From positions 1 to 21,482 of IMG/VR virus record IMGVR_UViG_3300034072_001639: a DNA stretch of 21,482 nt. The stretch is one strand, 5' to 3'. Numbering within the stretch: the stretch's first letter is position 1; each line of letters opens with the position of its first letter. The notes under the pieces were generated by a model that had not been told where the DNA came from, searched no databases, and saw only the letters and a program-made list of their open reading frames with translations. A program made the position numbers and the translations under genes. This stretch comes from a virus. Shown piece after piece: positions 1 through 4,950 of this stretch.

Positions 1-268
1 CGGAACGGTGGGCAGGGGTGACCACCGAGAGGCGCTGCCGGGGGGCGGACGATGATCGGGCAGCAGAAGCCTGACCCAGCACAAAGGCGCTGGCGACAAA
101 AGTGGCCGTGCGGGCAGGTTCTGTCTGAAGGGGACCAGCCCCTTCCCGCACGGCCACCGGTTCGCAGAGCCAGGTTTCATTTTCCAGCGGATCGGGAAGC
201 GCATAGCCACGCTGGAACATGGGGCCGGTCTGCGAGCGGCCAATCTGAATGGGGGATGCAGCGGTCAC
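1..268 (-). CDS. Hypothetical early-operon protein, C-terminus beyond the window
   Basis: This frame is open from a GTG at 268 to the left edge, giving 89 residues without a stop. The GTG overlaps the TGA of the preceding Cro/YdaS-like gene (265-267) as GTGA, which suggests translational coupling in the leftward early operon. An internal ATG (residue 17, beginning MFQRGYALPD) is an alternative start. The visible part has no transmembrane segment, Cys cluster or helix-turn-helix, and I do not recognise a family. Being second after the Cro-like gene, it should be an early gene for replication or regulation, but that is inference from position only. A strong nested inverted repeat (102-157) lies inside it. 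Confidence 0.55.
   Translation of the reverse strand, partial: MTAASPIQIGRSQTGPMFQRGYALPDPLENETWLCEPVAVREGAGPLQTEPARTATFVASAFVLGQASAARSSSAPRQRLSVVTPAHRS
102..157. repeat. Nested inverted repeat, 13-bp perfect outer arms
   Basis: GTGGCCGTGCGGG at 102-114 is the exact reverse complement of CCCGCACGGCCAC at 145-157. Inside it, AAGGGG (128-133) pairs with CCCCTT (139-144) around the 5-base loop ACCAG. The inner stem abuts the right outer arm directly, while the left side has a 13-base bulge. The whole structure lies within the open early gene on the minus strand. There is no T-run, so it is not an ordinary terminator. A protein-binding or replication-related hairpin is possible but unproven. Confidence 0.7.
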
Positions 269-591
269 CGGCGGGCACCTGCCGTCATGCGCTGGGGCGT
301 GCCCAGGTCGATCCCGCAAAAGCGATCGCACAGCGGCGCTTCGAGCGAGTCCTCTATCGCCTCCGGTTGCAATACCGGGTGCGGATAGATGTCAGGCCGC
401 AGCACATGGCGCGGCACATCAAAGGCGCGCTCTGCGATCAGCACGAACTGGTGCGACATGCGGCGCGATGAATGCAGCATCTTCCAGACGGCGGTCTGCG
501 AGCAGCCCAGCTCAAGGCCGAGCTTTTCCTGCGATCCTGCTTTGCGGAGACAGAGGCGAAGCGCCTCATGGGGGGTGAGTGGCTGTTCCAT
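265..591 (-). CDS. Cro/YdaS-like transcriptional regulator
   Basis: From ATG 591 this is a 108-residue protein. Residues about 6-60 form a helix-turn-helix: the segment KAGSQEKLGLELGCSQTAVW is followed by the RHVLRPDIYP-type ending common to Cro/YdaS-type phage proteins. The C-terminal ~45 residues have no recognised domain. It diverges from the CI-type gene and should act as the lytic-side Cro or as an early activator binding the 603-667 operators. A GTG at 597 is in frame two codons upstream, but the predicted -10 hexamer at 600-605 puts the transcript start near 591-593. That favours ATG 591 and an almost leaderless message. Its TGA overlaps the next gene's GTG. The family call is solid; the Cro role is inferred. 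Confidence 0.85.
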   Translation of the reverse strand: MEQPLTPHEALRLCLRKAGSQEKLGLELGCSQTAVWKMLHSSRRMSHQFVLIAERAFDVPRHVLRPDIYPHPVLQPEAIEDSLEAPLCDRFCGIDLGTPQRMTAGARR

Positions 592-599
592 GGTCACTG

Positions 600-627
600 G
601 ATATAACCTAGGTTATGACCCTGTCAA
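600..627 (-). promoter_or_regulatory. Leftward early promoter
   Basis: On the minus strand a perfect TTGACA (627 to 622) is followed after 16 bases by TATATC (605 to 600). The expected start point is about 591-594, at the ATG of the Cro/YdaS-like gene. The 14-bp palindrome at 603-616 lies between the two hexamers and overlaps the -10, so a bound repressor would block RNA polymerase. Confidence 0.7.
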
Positions 628-667
628 TAACCAAAATACACAGGCGGGTTATAACGCCGGTGGTTAT
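603..667. promoter_or_regulatory. Operator array, half-site ATAACC/GGTTAT
   Basis: ATAACCTAGGTTAT at 603-616 is a perfect palindrome. The same half-site recurs as ATAACC at 627-632, GGTTAT at 647-652 (inside the smaller palindrome GTTATAAC, 648-655) and GGTTAT at 662-667. All lie in the 85-base intergenic stretch between the divergent Cro-like and CI-like starts. This is the arrangement expected for CI and Cro operators of a lysis/lysogeny switch. Which protein prefers which site cannot be read from sequence. Confidence 0.8.
627..655 (+). promoter_or_regulatory. Probable rightward repressor promoter
   Basis: TATAAC at 650-655 is a good -10 for the CI-type gene at 677, with an expected start near 662 and a ~15-base leader. 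No convincing -35 is present: the hexamer 17 bases upstream (627-632) is the operator half-site ATAACC. This suits a weak, activated or autoregulated promoter. The -10 overlaps an operator half-site. Confidence 0.45.
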
Positions 668-676
668 CGCTGAGTC

Positions 677-1354
677 ATGAGCGACGATGGCCGAATCGAT
701 GGTGACCGCGTCCGGAGGCGGATGGACGAATTAGGTCTAAGCCAGAATGGTTTAGCTCAGCGGGTTGGTGTGTCGCAGGCTTCGATCGCCAAAATCACTG
801 GCGGCCAGTCCTTCGGTTCCAAGCACCTCCACCGGATCGCGCGGGAACTTGGGACGACAGCGGCCTATTTGACTGGCGAGACCGACGATCCCAGCGAAGG
901 CGCGCTTCCGATCCCGACATCCGACGATATCGCTCAGCAGGTTGGCGGGGTTCGGATCAAGGAAATCGATCTCGATTACGGGATGGGCGCGACGTGGATC
1001 GACGGCGTGCCGGTGACCGAGATCGAGCGCGTTTTCCCTGCCGACTGGCTGGTGCAGTTCACCCGCGCCTCACCGCAGCATCTGTTCTTCGCGCATGGCG
1101 CGGGCGATTCGATGATGCCGACGATCCTCGATCGCGACATCGTGCTGATCGACACCACCCAGCAGACGCTCAACATGGCCGATCGCATCTGGGCGGTCGC
1201 GTTCGGCGGTGCCGGGATGATCAAGCGGCTGCGGCCTCAGCCCGATGGCGGCGTGCGGCTGATGAGCGACAATCCCTCGATCCGCGACGAGGTTGCCTAT
1301 GACGGCGAACTGTCGATCATCGGGCGCGTAGTTGCGGTAATGCGGAAGGTTTAG
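677..1354 (+). CDS. CI-type prophage repressor, HTH + S24 peptidase
   Basis: The 225-residue protein has an N-terminal helix-turn-helix (about 10-66; LSQNGLAQRVGVSQASIAKI) and a C-terminal LexA/CI-like S24 domain (about 110-225). The S24 nucleophile is Ser145 in GDSMMPT and the paired Lys is Lys183 in GMIKRLR, so the Ser-Lys dyad is intact. The protein should hold the prophage silent by binding the 603-667 operators, and RecA-stimulated self-cleavage on DNA damage is the known behaviour of the family. The cleavage site is not obvious; the linker around 85-95 contains GGVRI rather than a clear Ala-Gly. There is no strong ribosome binding site upstream of ATG 677. It diverges from the Cro-like gene and leads the cargo genes. 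Confidence 0.93.
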   Translation: MSDDGRIDGDRVRRRMDELGLSQNGLAQRVGVSQASIAKITGGQSFGSKHLHRIARELGTTAAYLTGETDDPSEGALPIPTSDDIAQQVGGVRIKEIDLDYGMGATWIDGVPVTEIERVFPADWLVQFTRASPQHLFFAHGAGDSMMPTILDRDIVLIDTTQQTLNMADRIWAVAFGGAGMIKRLRPQPDGGVRLMSDNPSIRDEVAYDGELSIIGRVVAVMRKV

Positions 1355-1356
1355 TT

Positions 1357-1632
1357 ATGACAGACCAAGAGGAACAAGGCAGGCCTGGAAACGAGGTGGT
1401 AAAGTCACAAACTGTCCGCCTCGATTATGGGCATTTCGAGAACAAGTCTTTTATCAGTTGCACCCTAGTGTACGGCGGGGGCCTGCCTCCAACACTGATC
1501 AATTGCGACTTCATAAAAAGTCGGTTTGCATTCGAGGGAGCTGCCTTGAATACCGTCAACTTTATGAACAGCATGGTCAAAGGGGGCGATGGCGGTCGCG
1601 CCTTGATAAACCAAATGTTGGGCCTCACGTGA
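1357..1632 (+). CDS. Hypothetical 91-aa protein in the repressor operon
   Basis: The start ATG lies two bases after the CI stop, with GGAAGG about 8 bases upstream, so it is very likely co-transcribed with CI. The protein is 91 residues with no membrane segment. Its middle reads HFENKSFISCTLVYGGG, then LINCDFIKSRFAFEGAALNT. The alternating F/C/aromatic pattern suggests a short beta-sheet or pentapeptide-like stack, but it is too short and irregular to name. A hand count gives 32 G+C in the 60 bases from 1441 (53%), below the structural genes. The expected role is a lysogeny-expressed accessory function, from position only. Confidence 0.7.
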   Translation: MTDQEEQGRPGNEVVKSQTVRLDYGHFENKSFISCTLVYGGGLPPTLINCDFIKSRFAFEGAALNTVNFMNSMVKGGDGGRALINQMLGLT

Positions 1633-1633
1633 C

Positions 1634-2077
1634 ATGGCAAATGTCATCAACATCGATAAATCGGAATACGTGGGCTCGCATGAGACCACCGACTCGGGCA
1701 ACGTGGTAACCGGGTCGGTTTTCGGTGGTGGATCTGGAGGAGGACCTATGGAACCGAAAGTACCGCTGAAGGACTATGTCGACGCGCAAGACAACGCGGT
1801 CGAGTCGCGGCTCATTGAGCGTCTGAGCGGCTTGGCCAAAGCCGATGATATCAAGAGCATCAGGCAAAACATATGGACAGCCGCCGGCACAATGCTGGCA
1901 ATCATGCTAACAATGTTCGCCATCGCAGGCGATCGCTTTGACGGTGGAATTGGTGCATCATCGCTTCTCCGAGAGCAAGCAGCGATCCAGGAATCAAAAG
2001 ACAAAGCCCAGGATGCTCAGCTGGAACTGGTCAACCAAAAGTTGGACATCTTGATCAAGCAAACTGCCGAAAAATAG
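1634..2077 (+). CDS. Small membrane protein, one TM and helical tail
   Basis: From ATG 1634 the protein has 147 residues. It has a Gly/Ser-rich N-terminal stretch (about 22-38, with GGGSGGG), a charged helix (41-78), one clear transmembrane segment (about 80-98, IWTAAGTMLAIMLTMFAIAG) and a C-terminal helix rich in K/Q/E/L (110-147). An in-frame ATG at 1748 has a far better ribosome binding site (GGAGGAGGA, 5-6 bases away) and would give 109 residues keeping the TM and helices. The true start may be 1748, or both may be used. It is one base from the preceding stop, in the CI operon. Function is unknown; a membrane-anchored exclusion protein is a fair guess. Confidence 0.7.
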   Translation: MANVINIDKSEYVGSHETTDSGNVVTGSVFGGGSGGGPMEPKVPLKDYVDAQDNAVESRLIERLSGLAKADDIKSIRQNIWTAAGTMLAIMLTMFAIAGDRFDGGIGASSLLREQAAIQESKDKAQDAQLELVNQKLDILIKQTAEK

Positions 2078-2130
2078 CCCGGCTGCTCAATTTATCAGGC
2101 CAATCTGATGGCTGTCGGTCCTGCATACTA

Positions 2131-2232
2131 TAAGTGTCTGAGGGTGCAGCTGTGGGCAAACGCGCTGGCGCCTAGGCGCGGTCTCCTGTTCATGGCGATA
2201 TCAACTGCGCGATGCTGAAGGCGGGGTTGGCG
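2131..2232 (+). pseudogene. Relic copy of nuclease-like C-terminal segment
   Basis: Read in the frame starting at 2131, this stretch translates as stop-VSEGAAVGKRAGA-stop-ARSPVHGDINCAMLKAGLA. It matches the intact reading at 2383-2484 (VSEGGTGGKRTAAWCSSPVHGDISCAMEKAGLA) almost residue for residue, 252 bases (84 codons) upstream. TAA replaces a Cys codon and TAG replaces a Trp codon. The DNA match is strongest over catggcgatatc and the following 30 bases. It is a decayed tandem partner of the next entry and cannot be expressed as written. Confidence 0.7.
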
Positions 2233-2526
2233 GCGGCCGAGATGGACTCCAGCGATAGTCTCGGCAACCCCCGCCCTGATGCCCGCGCGACGGCAGCGCG
2301 TGACGGGCTGGCAAAGCTGCTCGGGCGGGTGACCGGGACCGCGCCGACAGGTCACCTTCTGGTGAAGGGTGCGCGCCTGCAATGTGTGTCAGAGGGCGGC
2401 ACTGGCGGCAAACGCACCGCCGCCTGGTGCAGCTCTCCGGTGCATGGCGATATCAGCTGCGCGATGGAGAAGGCGGGGCTGGCGATACGCTGGGCGAAAT
2501 ACTGGCGGGCGCACCGGTGCGGATGA
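2212..2526 (+). pseudogene. Truncated staphylococcal-nuclease-like gene
   Basis: The open frame gives 104 residues. Residues ~27-38 (ARATAARDGLAK) and the C-terminal part (KRTAAWCSSPVHGDISCAME then KAGLAIRWAKYW) resemble the second half of thermonuclease (SNase-fold) proteins: the G-R-x-A-x-C strand, the DI..A(L/M)V..GLA helix and the final Y/W-rich helix. The N-terminal beta-strands carrying the catalytic Asp and first Arg are absent. The apparent ATG at 2212 is only the Met inside the relic copy just upstream, so this is probably a 5'-truncated, inactive gene rather than a functional enzyme. Its TGA overlaps the ATG of the next small ORF. Family assignment is moderate. Confidence 0.5.
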
Positions 2527-2609
2527 AGATCGAGTTCGCGGTCCTGCTGGTGATATCGCTGGCGGGGCTGGCGAGCGGTATAGCGATGCTCATACGCGCT
2601 GGATCGTAG
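2523..2609 (+). CDS. Candidate 28-aa membrane peptide
   Basis: A short ORF begins with an ATG that overlaps the preceding TGA as ATGA. It encodes MKIEFAVLLVISLAGLASGI followed by eight residues, essentially one transmembrane helix after a short charged start. There is no strong ribosome binding site, so expression would depend on coupling to the truncated nuclease-like frame. It could be a small membrane peptide such as a toxin or exclusion peptide, or a chance ORF. Confidence 0.4.
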   Translation: MKIEFAVLLVISLAGLASGIAMLIRAGS

Positions 2610-2632
2610 CCGAGCCAAAAAAGGAAACAGGG

Positions 2633-3361
2633 ATGTCAGTACCTATTCGTTGCAGGCGGTGCGGCTACAAAGGCATTGCGACAGGAATCACATTCATAAA
2701 CTCTCGCGATATCACCATCGGTAAGGCGAGCGAAACCTGTCCCATGTGTGGGGGGCGTGCCGACTATCAATCTGGAACCTATGATTTTGTTGGCGATGCA
2801 ATCGCTGCATTTCGTGCTCCTGGCGTCACGCGTGCTTCTGCAGAAGAGTTCGCAAATGTGGTGTCATCAGCTGCAAAAGGAGAACTGACAACCGAACAGG
2901 CACTGCAACAAGCTGAGAGCATCAATGCGATTTTTTCTGCCTTCTTTCGGAAGGCTCTGGCAAACGGCGTCCCCATCGATCGGTTGGTGAACGTCATTTC
3001 GCTGATCCTCGCGGCTTGGGCGTTCTACTCGTCTGAAGTTGGTGGGGAGGCAACATTAGGCGAGCTTCGCACTCAGACCGAAGTTCAGCGGACGATTTTA
3101 CAAGAGATGAAGAAGCAGACAAATGCCGCTCAGAGAACTGAAGAAGGTTCTCAGCGGCAAGCCGCAGCTGCCGAGAGGACCGCAGCAGAGTCTCGAGAGC
3201 AGACACGTCTGCTGCGTGAATTGGCAGCCAGACAAGATTTGCAACAGCGAGACCCATCGCAAACCCACGGAGCGCCAAGCCGCGCCGAGCGTCGTCGGGC
3301 TGCCGCGATTGAGCGCAAGCGGAAGAAGCGGATTTCGAGAGGGATCGCCAGACCTCGCTAG
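2633..3361 (+). CDS. Zinc-ribbon, membrane and coiled-coil protein
   Basis: ATG 2633 has AAGGAAAC about 8 bases upstream, giving 242 residues. The domains in order are: an N-terminal zinc ribbon with two CxxC pairs (Cys7/Cys10 and Cys36/Cys39); a helical region (52-110); a probable transmembrane or amphipathic hydrophobic segment (about 117-134, IDRLVNVISLILAAWAFYSS); a long Q/E/R/A-rich coiled coil (140-205); and a strongly basic C-terminus (SRAERRRAAAIERKRKKR). I do not know a named family. It is the last gene of the rightward CI-side block and runs convergent to D. Composition is lower GC than the tail genes. A membrane-associated sensor or effector in superinfection exclusion or defence would fit, but that is inference. 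Confidence 0.75.
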   Translation: MSVPIRCRRCGYKGIATGITFINSRDITIGKASETCPMCGGRADYQSGTYDFVGDAIAAFRAPGVTRASAEEFANVVSSAAKGELTTEQALQQAESINAIFSAFFRKALANGVPIDRLVNVISLILAAWAFYSSEVGGEATLGELRTQTEVQRTILQEMKKQTNAAQRTEEGSQRQAAAAERTAAESREQTRLLRELAARQDLQQRDPSQTHGAPSRAERRRAAAIERKRKKRISRGIARPR

Positions 3362-3366
3362 GCAGC

Positions 3367-3398
3367 ATCGTTTTGCCCTTCACTCTGCCAAAAACGAT
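3367..3398. terminator. Inverted repeat between convergent operons
   Basis: ATCGTTTT at 3367-3374 pairs exactly with AAAACGAT at 3391-3398 around a 16-base loop. It lies between the stop of the rightward cargo block and the stop of D, where a bidirectional terminator is expected. The T-run is within the stem rather than after it, so termination strength is doubtful. Confidence 0.4.
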
Positions 3399-4402
3399 CA
3401 ACCATTGCCCGCGCTCTCCAACTTGAGCGAGGTCAGCAGGCCGGTGGTGCCGTAGCGGGTGGTGACCTCATCGACCAGCCATGCCATGCCGTCAATCTCG
3501 CTATCCCAGCCCTGCAGCTGCACGGGCATGTTGGGCGTGATCGCCGAATCTCCGAAGGCAAGATCATAGGTGAAGCTGTATGCACCGCGCTTGGCCTTGT
3601 CGGCAGCCGATTTCGCGGCCTTCTCGGCATCGGCCTTGCTGGAATAGACCTTCTTGAGCTTCTTCGGCTTGCTGCCGCCGGTGGTCACCGTCTTGCGCTG
3701 GCCTGCGTCCTGATCGTGATATTCGGCGCTGACGCCATCGGCCCCGGTGCGCTCTTCATGCCTGAAGGTCCAGCTCCAGCCATCAACCTTGGACAGGCGC
3801 AGGGTGGGCAGCGCCTTGCCGCTGGGGGTGGTGCTGGAGCCCAGCGGCATGAAGATGAGCGTGCCCGCCTTGACGGTGGCGACGGCATCGTAGCGGCGGC
3901 CGAGATCGCGGACGAAGGCCATGTCGCTCTTGCCTGCCTGCTCGATCGCCTTGATCGGGATTGACGCCAGTTCGCCGGTGATGCGTGAGGAAAAGCCGTT
4001 CTCCCCGGCGATGGTCTGGATGATGGTGCCCAGCGTCGTATCGACCCAGCTCTTGGTGCGGCGGGTGCGATAGTCGCCGGTGAGATCGGCAGAGCGCGCG
4101 CGGATGGTGATGATGTCGGGCGGGCCGCTTCGTTCGATCTCATCGATCCGGAAGCTGCCCTTGTCGACCATGCCGGGCAGCACATCGTCCCCGCTCTCCC
4201 ATCCCAGCGCGAGCGTGAGCACCTTGCCGACCTTGGGCGGCGCGAGTTGACCATCGTGGTTGTGGATGGTGAGGTCGAGCGTATCAGCCTCCCCGCCCCG
4301 CTTTTCGGTCAAGGTCAGGTCGATGATGCGCGGGTTGACGCGGCTCGACAGATCCACGCCATTGTCGAGCACCAGACGGCAGGCTGCCTTGTTGGCCACC
4401 AT
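3398..4402 (-). CDS. D: Tail hub protein gpD (late control protein D)
   Basis: The 334-residue protein is of P2 gpD length and type. It starts with the family's N-terminal beta-rich region (VLDNGVDLSSRV, then LTLTEKRGGEADTLDLTI), followed by the LGWESGDDV.PGMVDKG..RIDEI strand set and the GDYRTRRTKSW motif. The C-terminal part has a Lys/Ala-rich stretch (about 245-275). gpD forms the baseplate hub under gpV, at the tail tube end next to the tape measure. It is the last gene of the F operon, 5 bases after the U stop, with AGGA about 10 bases before ATG. The name 'late control' is historical; this is a structural protein. Confidence 0.95.
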   Translation of the reverse strand: MVANKAACRLVLDNGVDLSSRVNPRIIDLTLTEKRGGEADTLDLTIHNHDGQLAPPKVGKVLTLALGWESGDDVLPGMVDKGSFRIDEIERSGPPDIITIRARSADLTGDYRTRRTKSWVDTTLGTIIQTIAGENGFSSRITGELASIPIKAIEQAGKSDMAFVRDLGRRYDAVATVKAGTLIFMPLGSSTTPSGKALPTLRLSKVDGWSWTFRHEERTGADGVSAEYHDQDAGQRKTVTTGGSKPKKLKKVYSSKADAEKAAKSAADKAKRGAYSFTYDLAFGDSAITPNMPVQLQGWDSEIDGMAWLVDEVTTRYGTTGLLTSLKLESAGNG

Positions 4403-4407
4403 GGGCG

Positions 4408-4947
4408 TTAATCCTGCCGCACCAGATCGACCGCGAACTCGGTGCGCCGCGCGATGCCGCCAGAGATGATCGACGTACCCCTGAGGTCGATATTCTCGAT
4501 GCGATAGCTACCCCAAATCTGGCCCGCGCCGTCGAGCAGCGGCCAGTTGTCGCCGGTGCTGGCCATGTCGACCAGGTTGTCGATCGCGCCGAAGCTGCCC
4601 GCGACCTCGGGCACCAGGACGCCGGTGAAGCTCACCGTGTCTTCGCCCAGGCCGACATATTGCGCCGCAGGGCGCTCGGTATGGCGTTCGCTGGTCGCGT
4701 GACGCCAGCTCATCCGCCGCTGGAATTCCTGATAGGGCAGGCTCTTCATGCCGAATACGAACATGCCAAGCACCATCAGCTCGGTACCCTGGGGCAGCCC
4801 CGCGGTGCGCAGGGCCGAGGTGTCGCTCGTAGGGGTGGCAGTGAGCGCACCGAACAGATCGTCGAGCCGGCGTGCATCGGAGCGTACCTGGTCGACCCGG
4901 CCCCGGGCCTTGTCGAACGGCAGGTTGAGCGAAGGTGGAAATCGCAT
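4408..4947 (-). CDS. U: Tail protein gpU
   Basis: From residue ~58 the protein matches P2 gpU: MVLGMFVFGMKSLPYQEFQR, then YVGLGEDTVSFTGVLVPEVAG, WPLLDGAGQIWGSYRI, and a final beta-strand region. gpU sits at the head-proximal end of the tail in P2-type myophages. The total is 179 residues against about 159 in P2. The difference lies in a 57-residue polar N-terminal extension (MRFPPSLNLPFDKARGRVDQ onwards). ATG 4947 is 3 bases past the T stop and has GAGGA about 11 bases upstream, so the extension is probably translated. The internal ATG at 4776 would give the minimal family-like form. Confidence 0.92.
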   Translation of the reverse strand: MRFPPSLNLPFDKARGRVDQVRSDARRLDDLFGALTATPTSDTSALRTAGLPQGTELMVLGMFVFGMKSLPYQEFQRRMSWRHATSERHTERPAAQYVGLGEDTVSFTGVLVPEVAGSFGAIDNLVDMASTGDNWPLLDGAGQIWGSYRIENIDLRGTSIISGGIARRTEFAVDLVRQD

Positions 4948-4950
4948 CGA

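Noticed and set aside
2369-2632. An extended N-terminus for the zinc-ribbon gene, reaching back to 2369
   Set aside because: The upstream codons read through the nuclease-like segment in another frame. ATG 2633 has a good ribosome binding site and begins right before the zinc ribbon.
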